Shown here: piece by piece, positions 1 to 7,608 of the stretch | Layout: each line of letters opens with the position of its first letter | Numbering within the stretch: position 1 is the stretch's first letter | Assembly: GCF_943193135.1 (NCBI RefSeq) | Contig: NZ_CALPCZ010000005.1 | Coordinates: 1 to 64,000 of the forward strand | DNA: 64,000 bases | Direction: 5' to 3' | DNA from: Odoribacter lunatus | GTDB taxonomy: Bacteria; Bacteroidota; Bacteroidia; Bacteroidales; Marinifilaceae | The notes under the pieces: model-generated | Database searches by the model: none | Seen by the model: the letters and a program-made list of their open reading frames with translations, nothing else | Told to the model about the DNA's origin: nothing | Program-made: the position numbers and the translations under genes

Positions 1-1185
1 TATGTAAAGAAGCCGGGAGAAGCGAAATTTGATATAATTCCCGATGCCAACGGGGAGTCATTGGTGTATAATAATTTCGTAAATACCGGAAGCTCTTTTG
101 TGACATACCAATTTAAACGGACAGGCATTTGTGCTGTGGGCATGGCGGAAACAGTGACGAATGTGTATGTGGCACCTCTTCCGTGGACAAATTCATTGGA
201 CACGTATACCAATGTTTACCCCTCTTTTACCGTAAATTCAACATGGGGAAATATGCCGCAGGCACATTGGAAATTGGAAACACCTCCCGCAGGGATATCA
301 ATTTCTAATCATGGTGTCGTAGCGGGTTTGACTTCCAATTCTGTATTTTGGGCAGATGTGACGGTTTCATCGGATAAATGCCCGGGGCAATCGTGGACGA
401 AGAAGCTGGAAGTAAGAAGAGAGTTTTACTATACGGGAAGTTCACAATCTATTACGCTGGCACCGGGTAAATACAAAATGGAGTGTTGGGGGGCAGAAGG
501 AGGAATCGGTTATATAAATCAAGCGTATCCGGGTAATCCCGGAAACGGGGGATACAGCTATGGAGAACTGCAGCTTACTTCTTCAACTGCTTTTTATATA
601 TATGTCGGAGGTCGGGGAGGTAATGCAAAGAAAAATTGTAAAAGCTATTGTGGAGGAGGTGCTGCGGGTTGGAATGGTGGTGGTAGGGGAGGACATGATG
701 ATAACGATGATAATGGAGGAGGTGGTGGTGGAGCCAGTGACATCCGTTTGGTTTCCGGTAATCTTTATTCCCGAATCATGGTTGCCGGAGGAGGTGGTGG
801 AGCACGGGGGGGTACGAGTACTTACGGGGGCTCTGGAGGAGGTGTATGGGGAGGCGGAACAACAGGTGCCGGCCAGACCGGCAATTCTGCTTATTTTGGA
901 CAAGGGGCTGCAGGAGGGAAAGGAGGATCTGCTACCGGTGTTTATGGCGGCGGTGGCGGTGGTGGAGGCTACTATGGAGCAGCTTCTAATGGCAGGGATG
1001 TAGGATGTGGTGGTTCCGGCTTTGTATCCGGTATGTCCGGATGTAATGCCATTACGGGTGACGGGAATTTAGCCCCGACAGGACAACCTAATCACTACAG
1101 CGGACTCGTCTTCCAGAACGCCAGTATGTCAAGTGGAACACGCATAGGAAACGGATTGGTACGGATTAGTCCGGTGATACCCTAA
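1..1185 (+). CDS. Glycine-rich surface protein with ALK/LTK-type glycine-rich domain (5' end outside window)
   Basis: The frame is open from base 1, so the N-terminus and any signal peptide lie upstream. What is visible is about 394 residues. The first ~140 look like beta-rich Ig/BIG-like material (alternating Thr/Val/Ser strands). The rest begins with a signature like APGKYKMECWGAEGG and continues as glycine runs broken by ASDIRL, IMVAGGGGGARGG and GGGGGGYYG. That order resembles the glycine-rich domain known from the ALK/LTK receptors and from bacterial surface proteins (Pfam Gly_rich/ALK_LTK_GRD type). The protein ends in a short hydrophobic strand (NGLVRISPVIP) with no sorting domain. Function unknown; a secreted or cell-surface adhesive or structural role is inference. 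Several overlapping antisense and +2 frames here are by-products of the GGA/GGT repeats. Confidence 0.75.
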   Translation, partial: YVKKPGEAKFDIIPDANGESLVYNNFVNTGSSFVTYQFKRTGICAVGMAETVTNVYVAPLPWTNSLDTYTNVYPSFTVNSTWGNMPQAHWKLETPPAGISISNHGVVAGLTSNSVFWADVTVSSDKCPGQSWTKKLEVRREFYYTGSSQSITLAPGKYKMECWGAEGGIGYINQAYPGNPGNGGYSYGELQLTSSTAFYIYVGGRGGNAKKNCKSYCGGGAAGWNGGGRGGHDDNDDNGGGGGGASDIRLVSGNLYSRIMVAGGGGGARGGTSTYGGSGGGVWGGGTTGAGQTGNSAYFGQGAAGGKGGSATGVYGGGGGGGGYYGAASNGRDVGCGGSGFVSGMSGCNAITGDGNLAPTGQPNHYSGLVFQNASMSSGTRIGNGLVRISPVIP

Positions 1186-1252
1186 TTGTGGCGGAAGGGC
1201 GGAATGTTTGTAACTTGTTGGCGGGAAGTCCGTATGTATGAATAAATGAAAT

Positions 1253-1915
1253 ATGGATAAGATGAATAGAAAACGATGGATGACAGTGATAGGTTTGTTA
1301 GGATGCCTGCTTTGTTTTTGGGTCGGAGAGGTGTTCGGATATGAGTTCAAGCTTCCGCCTTTGCCCTATGAGAAGAGTGCGTTGGCTCCGGTAATCAGCC
1401 GGGAGACGATGGAGTTTCATTACGGTAAGCATTTGAAAGGATATTTGGATAATTTGAACAGTCTGGTTCCGGGAACTCCGTTTGAGGGGGCGGATTTGCC
1501 GACAATTGTCAAGTATGCGACCGGCCCGATTTATGATAATGGCGCCCAAGCGTTAAATCATATTCTTTATTTCAATACGTTTTCCGCAGAACCGGCACAT
1601 GAGCCTACGGGTGCTTTGGCAGAGGCGATAGCCCGTAAGTGGTCTACTTTCGAGGATTTCAAAAAGGCTTTTTCGGAAGCCGGAGTTTCGCTGTTCGGCT
1701 CGGGATGGGTATGGCTGGTGAAAGATAGGAATGGCGATTTGTTTATTTTGCAGGAGAGTAATGCTGGGAATCCGTTGTCCAAAGGATATACACCGTTGTT
1801 GGGTATTGATGTCTGGGAGCATGCTTACTATTTGGATTACAGGAATAAACGGGCGGATTATATGGAGAATATCTGGAAGATTATTGATTGGGATACTGTG
1901 GAAGCCCGTTATTAA
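1253..1915 (+). CDS. sodB: Exported Fe-type superoxide dismutase
   Basis: Converts superoxide to hydrogen peroxide and oxygen. The metal ligands can be placed by motif: His56 (FHYGKH), His103 (NHILYF), Asp186 and His190 (DVWEHAYY). Gln99, four residues before His103, and the SNAGNPL segment are as in iron/cambialistic rather than classical manganese enzymes. GSGWVWLV is intact. Unusually, the catalytic domain, which starts near YEFKLPPLPY, is preceded by about 28 residues with basic start, hydrophobic stretch (VIGLLGCLLCFWVG) and VFG-Y, which reads as a cleavable signal peptide, so a periplasmic enzyme is predicted. A second ATG three codons in would not change this. It stands alone, 67 bp after the glycine-rich gene. 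Confidence 0.9.
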   Translation: MDKMNRKRWMTVIGLLGCLLCFWVGEVFGYEFKLPPLPYEKSALAPVISRETMEFHYGKHLKGYLDNLNSLVPGTPFEGADLPTIVKYATGPIYDNGAQALNHILYFNTFSAEPAHEPTGALAEAIARKWSTFEDFKKAFSEAGVSLFGSGWVWLVKDRNGDLFILQESNAGNPLSKGYTPLLGIDVWEHAYYLDYRNKRADYMENIWKIIDWDTVEARY

Positions 1916-1952
1916 AAATTGATTTTTTAGCGGTTGGTATATCAAAATGTAG

Positions 1953-1960
1953 TATATTTG
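1953..1960 (+). promoter_or_regulatory. Bacteroidetes -7 promoter element upstream of purF-like gene
   Basis: TATATTTG matches the TAnnTTTG consensus exactly. The upstream -33 element is weak (TTG at 1934-1936 with only 16 nt spacing, or a T-run at 1923-1928). The predicted transcript would start near 1966, about 170 nt before the purF-like start codon. Confidence 0.45.
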
Positions 1961-1965
1961 CATGT

Positions 1966-2120
1966 GATATCTGATCGTGCGAATGGATTTTAAGGTTTTC
2001 TTATATAAACATAATGGAAGACGCTTGTTTTTTGAGTATGGTTTTGCTCAAAAAGCGGATGATATAATGATTGGGATTGAAGGAGGATGCCGTAAGGCAT
2101 CCTTTTTTTGTATTTGTTGA
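1966..2120 (+). ncRNA. Candidate structured leader or small RNA with a 45-codon reading frame
   Basis: Between the -7 element and the purF-like gene lies a ~140-nt stretch ending in an intrinsic terminator. It contains an imperfect hairpin around 2018-2056 (arms CGCTT..TTGAG and CTCAAAAAGCG, with a bulge). A short frame starts at ATG 1983 and ends at TGA 2118-2120 (45 residues, MDFKVFLYKH...), reading straight through the terminator. It may be an attenuating leader, a small RNA or chance. I do not recognise a known riboswitch fold. Confidence 0.3.
2085..2109 (+). terminator. Intrinsic terminator upstream of purF-like gene
   Basis: Perfect 7-bp stem GGATGCC / GGCATCC with GTAA loop, followed by seven T. 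It lies only 30 bp before the start codon of the next gene and downstream of a promoter-like element, so it could end the sod message or act as an attenuator. Confidence 0.75.
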
Positions 2121-2138
2121 TTAAAACAAGCAGATGAT

Positions 2139-4010
2139 ATGAGTGATGCAATAAAACATGAATGCGGAATCGCAATGGTGCGGCTGTTGAAGCCGTTGGC
2201 TTTTTACCGGGAGAAGTACGGGAGTTTCACGTATGGTTTGAATACGTTGTATTTGCTGATGGAGAAGCAGCATAACCGGGGACAGGAGGGTGCCGGTATG
2301 GCTTGCGTGAAGTTGGATGCCCGGCCAGGAGAGGAGTATATTTTTCGGGAGAGGGCGCTGGGTAGCGGAGCTATCAGTGAGGTTTTTGAGGCTTTGGGAA
2401 AACAGATGAGTGAGGCCCGCCGGGAGGGGGTAAGCGATGAGCGGTTGCCTTTTATGGGAGAACTTTATTTGGGGCATTTGCGGTATAGTACGACGGGGAA
2501 GTCGGGGATTTCGTATCTGCATCCGTTTTTACGTCGGAATAATTGGAGGAGTCGGAATCTTTGTCTGGCTGGTAATTTCAATTTGACGAATGTGGATGAG
2601 ATTTTGGCGGATATTGTGGCGAAGGGGCAGCATCCCCGGCATAACGCCGATACGTTTATTATGTTGGAACAAATAGGCTATCTGCTCGACCGCGAGGTGG
2701 AGAAGTTGTATGAACAGTATAGTGTGACCGGTTTGTCGGGCTTGGAGTTGAATGAGGTGATAGAAGAGCATTTGGATATAGAAGCGATTGTCCGGACGGC
2801 TTCGGAGAGGTGGGATGGCGGTTTTGTGATTTGCGGGCTGACGGGAAGCGGGGATGCGTTTGTGTTTCGGGATAAGTGGGGAATACGCCCGGCTTTTTAT
2901 TATTCGGATGATGAGATTATTGTTGTGGCTTCGGAAAGACCTGTGATACAGACGATTTTGAATGTTTCGACGGAGAGTGTGTGGGAGTTGTGTGCGGGGC
3001 AGGGGCTGGTGATTAAGAAGAACGGGGCGATGCAGGTGTCGCAGATTCAGCCGGTGGGAAAGATTACTCCCTGTTCGTTTGAGCGGATTTATTTTTCGAG
3101 GGGGAGCGACCGGGATATTTATAAGGAGCGGAAGATGCTGGGGCGATTGCTGACTGACCAGATTTTGCGGGCGGTGCATTATGATACGGACCATACGGTG
3201 TTTTCTTTTATCCCGAATACGGCGGAAGTGGCTTATTACGGGATGATGGAGGGATTGGAAGAGTATTTGAATTCTAAGAAGAGTGTGGAGTTGTTGGGAA
3301 CGACGGACAAGATTTCTTCGTATCGGGCGGAACAGATTCTGTCCCGGCGCATCCGGACGGAGAAGTTGGCGATAAAGGATATTAAGCTCCGTACATTTAT
3401 TGCGGAGAATAACAGCCGGAATGATTTGGCGACGCATGTGTATGATATTACATACGGTTCGATTGTCGAGGGGGAGGATACGATTGTGGTGATGGATGAC
3501 AGTATTGTGAGGGGGACGACGTTGAAGCAGAGTATTATTAAGATTTTATGCCGTTTGAAACCGAAGAAGATTGTGATAGTTTCCTCTTCTCCTCAGATTC
3601 GCTATCCCGATTATTATGGGATTGATATGTCCCGGATGGAAGAATTTATTGCGTTTAATGCGGCGATAGAGTTGTTGAAGGAGACGGGAAAGAAAGAGGT
3701 GATAGAGGAGGTTTACCGGAAGTGTAAGGCGCAGCAGGGGAAGCCGAAGGAAGAGATTGTGAATTATGTGAAGGAGATTTACGCTTCGTTTACCGACGGG
3801 GATATTTCAAAGCGGATTGCCTTGATGGTGACGCCTCCCGATTGCGAAACGGAAGTCGAAATTGTTTATCAGACGATAAAGAATATGCACGAGGCGTGCG
3901 GAAGCCATAACGGTGACTGGTATTTTTCCGGGGATTATCCGACCCCCGGAGGGAACCGCCTCGTGAATGAGTCGTTTATCAATTATTACGAAAAGATTTA
4001 TATTTCCTGA
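2139..4010 (+). CDS. PurF-like glutamine amidotransferase / phosphoribosyltransferase (long Bacteroidetes form)
   Basis: Class II glutamine amidotransferase joined to a PRTase domain. PurF makes phosphoribosylamine from PRPP and glutamine, the first step of purine synthesis. Glutaminase landmarks are CGIAM, HNRGQEGAG, LGHLRYST and NFNLTN; the PRPP loop TIVVMDDSIVRGTT is near residues 447-461, followed by PQIRYPDYYGIDM. It is 623 residues, against about 500 in E. coli PurF, with extra length in the linker and C-terminus. The candidate nucleophile is Cys9 (MSDAIKHEC), so eight residues must be removed, as in propeptide-bearing PurF enzymes, or the glutaminase is inactive. Whether it is the housekeeping PurF or a paralogue cannot be told here. 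Its 3' end overlaps the convergent glycosyltransferase gene by 13 bp. Confidence 0.8.
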   Translation: MSDAIKHECGIAMVRLLKPLAFYREKYGSFTYGLNTLYLLMEKQHNRGQEGAGMACVKLDARPGEEYIFRERALGSGAISEVFEALGKQMSEARREGVSDERLPFMGELYLGHLRYSTTGKSGISYLHPFLRRNNWRSRNLCLAGNFNLTNVDEILADIVAKGQHPRHNADTFIMLEQIGYLLDREVEKLYEQYSVTGLSGLELNEVIEEHLDIEAIVRTASERWDGGFVICGLTGSGDAFVFRDKWGIRPAFYYSDDEIIVVASERPVIQTILNVSTESVWELCAGQGLVIKKNGAMQVSQIQPVGKITPCSFERIYFSRGSDRDIYKERKMLGRLLTDQILRAVHYDTDHTVFSFIPNTAEVAYYGMMEGLEEYLNSKKSVELLGTTDKISSYRAEQILSRRIRTEKLAIKDIKLRTFIAENNSRNDLATHVYDITYGSIVEGEDTIVVMDDSIVRGTTLKQSIIKILCRLKPKKIVIVSSSPQIRYPDYYGIDMSRMEEFIAFNAAIELLKETGKKEVIEEVYRKCKAQQGKPKEEIVNYVKEIYASFTDGDISKRIALMVTPPDCETEVEIVYQTIKNMHEACGSHNGDWYFSGDYPTPGGNRLVNESFINYYEKIYIS

Positions 4011-4948
4011 TCGATTTGATATACGTTGCGATCGACTGCCGAGCGGGATACCAGTTCGGCGATGAACCCCGCAAGGAATAGTTGCGTACCCAATATCATG
4101 CTGGTCAGAGCAATATAGAAAGAGGGCGTGTTTGTGATTAGCGGAGCTTTGATACCGTGCACGAGGCAGAGGTATTTGTTTACGGCAATCCAGCCGATGG
4201 CAAAGAGTCCGATAATAAATAGCAGGGTGCCGATAGTACCGAATAAGTGCATGGGTTTTTTGGCAAACCGCGTGATGAAGGTGACGGACAATAAGTCTAA
4301 CATTCCGTTGATAAAGCGGTTCCATCCGCCGAATTTGGTTACCCCGTATTTTCTGGCCTGATGCTGTACGACTTTTTCCCCGATGCGGGAGAAACCGGCT
4401 TCTTTGGCAAGGATAGGAATGTAGCGGTGCATTTCGCCGTATACTTCGATGCTTTTGACTACAGTGTTTTTGTATGCTTTCAGACCGCAGTTGAAATCAT
4501 GCAGTTTGATGCCGGAGAATTTGCGTGCCGTGGCGTTGAATAGTTTCGTGGGAAGGGTTTTGCTAAGTGGGTCGTAGCGTTTTTTCTTCCACCCGGATAC
4601 CATGTCGTAGTTTTCTTCCAGTATCATTTTGAATAAAGCCGGTATTTCGTCAGGGCTGTCCTGCATGTCTGCGTCCATTGTGATGACGACATTACCCTGT
4701 GCCGCATGGAATCCGCAGTGCAGGGCTGCCGATTTTCCGTAATTGCGTCTGAATTTGATAGCGCGTATATGGGAATTATTGCCGGACAGCGTACGGATAA
4801 TTTCCCAGGACCGGTCTTTGCTGCCGTCATCAATCATGATGATTTCATAGCTGAAGTGGTTTTCATTCATGACTTTTTCAATCCATGCCGTGAGTTCGGG
4901 CAGGGATTCTTCTTCGTTGTACAAAGGTATGATGACGGATATATCCAT
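3998..4948 (-). CDS. GT2 family glycosyltransferase, GtrB/dolichyl-phosphate-mannose synthase-like
   Basis: N-terminal GT-A domain with VIIPLYNEEE, IDDGSKD (Asp40/Asp41) and the metal-binding DADMQD (Asp92/Asp94), and FRRNYGKSAAL, as in enzymes that move a sugar from a nucleotide donor to undecaprenyl phosphate. The C-terminal ~90 residues carry two transmembrane helices (about 230-255 and 278-302), the usual plan of this subfamily at ~315 residues. It would supply polyprenyl-linked sugar for surface glycan modification; the sugar is not predictable. The DUF4199 and glucosaminidase genes lie upstream on the same strand with short gaps (19 and 2 bp), suggesting one operon. Confidence 0.9.
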   Translation of the reverse strand: MDISVIIPLYNEEESLPELTAWIEKVMNENHFSYEIIMIDDGSKDRSWEIIRTLSGNNSHIRAIKFRRNYGKSAALHCGFHAAQGNVVITMDADMQDSPDEIPALFKMILEENYDMVSGWKKKRYDPLSKTLPTKLFNATARKFSGIKLHDFNCGLKAYKNTVVKSIEVYGEMHRYIPILAKEAGFSRIGEKVVQHQARKYGVTKFGGWNRFINGMLDLLSVTFITRFAKKPMHLFGTIGTLLFIIGLFAIGWIAVNKYLCLVHGIKAPLITNTPSFYIALTSMILGTQLFLAGFIAELVSRSAVDRNVYQIDQEI

Positions 4949-4967
4949 GATGCTGTAATTTGAGTTT

Positions 4968-5495
4968 TTATATAAGTTTTATCGGTTGTTTCCGGATGAA
5001 AACGGCTATAATGAGCGAAAATATCAATCCGTGGATAAATTTACCGAATAATTCGGATAAACCGATAGAAAAGGGGGTTGTAAAGGTGGTGATAATTTGA
5101 GCCATCATGTCGTTTAACGCATGTTCTCCATATATTTGTTTTATCATGTCTTGCATGATATTCAGGTAACTGGTGATGAGTTCCGGATGAGATGAATAGA
5201 GAATGATGGTGTAAAGACTGTAGACAAGTCCGGCAATGAAAGAGAGCCATATTCCGGTAAGGAGTGCTTTCCCGTATGTGATGTATCCCTGCCGGGCGTC
5301 GCTGTCCCGGTATTGGCGGATGCGCATGAACAGGCCGATAATCAACAGGAAGTTGAGGGTACGGTCGAGTACCGGATTGTTGAATATGTGCCCCGTGTTG
5401 AGAAAGCAGATGTAGGAGGCGATTGCCAAACATCCTCCCATGAGTAAGGCAAAGGGGGTGGTCAGTTTATAAAATAGTTGTTTTTCCGTTTGCAT
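4968..5495 (-). CDS. DUF4199 family membrane protein
   Basis: A 175-residue protein with four predicted transmembrane helices (about 12-33, 42-58, 78-102, 145-166) and a polar region rich in Ile/Met between helices 3 and 4. The pattern, with ARQGYITYGKAL before helix 3, fits the DUF4199 family common in Bacteroidetes. No catalytic motif is visible and the function is unknown. In many Bacteroidetes this family sits beside a GtrB-like GT2 gene, as here; a role as partner of the glycosyltransferase is inference. Confidence 0.75.
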   Translation of the reverse strand: MQTEKQLFYKLTTPFALLMGGCLAIASYICFLNTGHIFNNPVLDRTLNFLLIIGLFMRIRQYRDSDARQGYITYGKALLTGIWLSFIAGLVYSLYTIILYSSHPELITSYLNIMQDMIKQIYGEHALNDMMAQIITTFTTPFSIGLSELFGKFIHGLIFSLIIAVFIRKQPIKLI

Positions 5496-5497
5496 GG

Positions 5498-6451
5498 TTA
5501 TTTTCCCGCCCTTTTTCTTAAATATATTTTTTCACCTTCTTTCAACGGGGAGGTCGCCTGAGTGTTGTTGAAGTATGTCAGACTTTTGAGTCTGACACCG
5601 TACGTTTGGGATATGGTGTACAGGTTTTCCCCTGCTTTTACCCTATGGAAGTCATATCCTGGTGCTGCCCGCAGTCTTTTGTGTTTAAGAAATACGTATT
5701 CTCCTTTTGTGAGAGAGGCATCTTTCTTTTCGTTGTAGGCGAGCAGGCGTTTGAGTTTGATGCCATAGTATTTGGCGATGCTTTCAAAGCTGTCGCCTGT
5801 TTGGGCTTCGATACATAGGATGCCGTTTTTGATTTCTTCCCGTTTGTGGTAGTTTACCGACGCGGTACGTTGGGTCGTGATGGGTTTGGCGACGGTCGGT
5901 TGCTGCTGTATGGTCGGTGTTTCAGCCGGCGCTTTGGTCGGATGTTTGATTTTCCGGTCGTACAGGTATAGTTCTTCTTCTTCTATGATTTGTATCAGTT
6001 TGTCTGCATATTGGGGATTGGTGGCATAGCCGGCGGCTTTCAGGCCTTTTGCCCAGCCTTTGTAATCGGTACTTGAAAGTTCAAATAGTCCGGCGTACCG
6101 GGGGCGCGAGGTGAGAAATTCGCTGTGGTCTATCCATGATTGTTCGGGATTGTCGTATTTGCGGAAACATTCGTCTTTGGCGTCATCGTCTTTGTGGTAG
6201 GTGGGGCCGTCCCAGTCATGGCATTTGATGCCGAAGTGGTTGTTGGCTTCTGTGGATAGGTCCGACATGCCGCAGCCGGATTCAAATATGCCCTGTGCAA
6301 GCGTGATGCTGGCAGGAATACCGGTGCGTTCCATTTCTTTGATGGCGATGTGTTTGTATTTCCGAATGAATTCTTTGCGGGATTGTCCTTGTGTTGTCGA
6401 AACTGTCAGACAAAGTATGAGAATGATAAAAATTCCGGGAGTGTGTTTCAT
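5498..6451 (-). CDS. Secreted glucosaminidase with two LysM repeats
   Basis: Peptidoglycan hydrolase. Residues 1-22 form a signal peptide (IFIILILCLTVSTTQG-QS). Residues ~28-160 are a glucosaminidase/FlgJ-like domain with ITLAQGIFESGCGMS (catalytic Glu in the FESG segment), NNHFGIKCH and YATNPQYADKLIQII. A Pro/Thr/Gln-rich linker follows (about 166-195). Two LysM cell-wall-binding repeats follow (about 208-250, ENA-like TGDSFESIAKYYGIKL; and 268-312, AGENLYTISQTYGVRL). It is first in the minus-strand set with the DUF4199 and GT2 genes and divergent from cdd. Probable role: septal or lateral wall remodelling. Confidence 0.9.
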   Translation of the reverse strand: MKHTPGIFIILILCLTVSTTQGQSRKEFIRKYKHIAIKEMERTGIPASITLAQGIFESGCGMSDLSTEANNHFGIKCHDWDGPTYHKDDDAKDECFRKYDNPEQSWIDHSEFLTSRPRYAGLFELSSTDYKGWAKGLKAAGYATNPQYADKLIQIIEEEELYLYDRKIKHPTKAPAETPTIQQQPTVAKPITTQRTASVNYHKREEIKNGILCIEAQTGDSFESIAKYYGIKLKRLLAYNEKKDASLTKGEYVFLKHKRLRAAPGYDFHRVKAGENLYTISQTYGVRLKSLTYFNNTQATSPLKEGEKIYLRKRAGK

Positions 6452-6520
6452 TTGCTTTTTTTATTCTGTTTTTTTGCGAACTTTACCTTTCTTTTCCGGC
6501 GTAAAAATAATAAAAAAGTC

Positions 6521-6982
6521 ATGGAGAAAAAAGAGCTGAAAATAGATTATCACGTTTATAGGAAAACATATCCTGAAAAGTATGGCGATTTGTGCCGTAA
6601 GGTGTTTGAGGTAATCCCTCATGCTTATAGTGTTTATTCGGGTTTTTCGGTGGGTGCCGCTCTGTTGTTGGATAACGGGGTGGTGGTGACGGGTACGAAT
6701 CAGGAGAATGCGGCTTATCCGAGCGGTATTTGTGCCGAACGGACGGCGTTGTTTTATGCAGGTTCGCGTTATCCGGAGGCGAGGGTGGAGGCGCTTGCTA
6801 TCGCTGCTTTTGACAAGGGGGTGCAACCGGAACATTTTGTGGCTCCCTGCGGGGCTTGCCGGCAGGTGATGGCGGAAACGATAAAGAGGACGGGGGATTT
6901 TGATGTGATTATGCTGGGAGGGGAAGAGACGGTTATGCTCAAAGCGTCTGCTTTGCTTCCGTTTGTGTTTGATCTGCTATAG
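6521..6982 (+). CDS. cdd: Cytidine deaminase
   Basis: Deaminates (deoxy)cytidine to (deoxy)uridine for pyrimidine salvage. Zinc ligands and catalytic Glu are in the expected order: Cys71-Ala-Glu73 (SGICAERTA) and Cys110/Cys113 (PCGACRQ). With 153 residues it is the homotetrameric Cdd size. The frame is open further upstream, but ATG 6521 gives the family-length N-terminus, and the 70-bp gap to the divergent glucosaminidase gene must hold both promoters. It ends 2 bp from the convergent recR. Confidence 0.92.
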   Translation: MEKKELKIDYHVYRKTYPEKYGDLCRKVFEVIPHAYSVYSGFSVGAALLLDNGVVVTGTNQENAAYPSGICAERTALFYAGSRYPEARVEALAIAAFDKGVQPEHFVAPCGACRQVMAETIKRTGDFDVIMLGGEETVMLKASALLPFVFDLL

Positions 6983-6984
6983 TT

Positions 6985-7596
6985 TTATTCTCCGAAAGCG
7001 ATGCGGTTAAGGATGGAGCGTCCTAAGGTGAGTTCGTCGGTATATTCCAGGTCGTTGCCGACGGAGATTCCTTTGGCGATGGTGCTGATTGTCAGATTTT
7101 CGTGGTTTTTGAGTCTTTTGTAAATGAAGTATCCGGTGGTATCTCCTTCGATGGTGGCGCTCAAGGCGAAAATGATTTCTTGGATGTCTTCGTTTTCTAT
7201 CCGTTGCAGGAGGCTGTCAATGTGAAGGTCGGAGGGACCGATGCCGTCGATGGGTGAGATGATGCCCCCTAGAACGTGATATAGTCCGTGGTATTGTCCG
7301 GTTGCTTCGATGGAGAGAATGTCTTTCAGGTTCTCTACTACACAGATGGTATGGGGGTCTCTTTGAGGGTCTGTGCAGATTTCACATAGTTCGCTGTCTG
7401 CCATGTTGTGGCATTTCCGGCATTCTTTGATGTTTTTTTTCAGATCATCCAGACTCTGAATAAATGCGGTGACTTCCTCCGGGCTTTTTTTCAGCAGGTG
7501 AAGTACGAATTTTAAAGCTGTTTTACGCCCGATGCCCGGTAGGGAGGCGAATTGCTCTACGGCATTATCCAGTAGTTTTGAGGAATGGTTTTGCAT
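6985..7596 (-). CDS. recR: Recombination mediator RecR
   Basis: Works with RecF/RecO to load RecA at gaps. Residues 15-35 hold the HhH segment LPGIGRKTALKF. The four zinc-finger cysteines are Cys59, Cys62, Cys71 and Cys74. A Toprim domain follows (CVVENLKDI, then the YHVLGG segment and SATIEGDTT). Length 203 is standard. It follows recJ by 12 bp on the same strand, so the two repair genes are probably cotranscribed. Confidence 0.95.
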   Translation of the reverse strand: MQNHSSKLLDNAVEQFASLPGIGRKTALKFVLHLLKKSPEEVTAFIQSLDDLKKNIKECRKCHNMADSELCEICTDPQRDPHTICVVENLKDILSIEATGQYHGLYHVLGGIISPIDGIGPSDLHIDSLLQRIENEDIQEIIFALSATIEGDTTGYFIYKRLKNHENLTISTIAKGISVGNDLEYTDELTLGRSILNRIAFGE

Positions 7597-7608
7597 CTTG
7601 GCGGGATG

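Noticed and set aside
560-1003. Long alternative frames (both strands) inside the glycine-rich gene
   Set aside because: They arise from GGA/GGT repeat translation in other frames and have low-complexity, non-protein-like sequence.
1966-2120. Known purine riboswitch before the purF-like gene
   Set aside because: The conserved three-way junction sequence of the purine aptamer is not apparent; only a simple terminator and an imperfect hairpin are visible.
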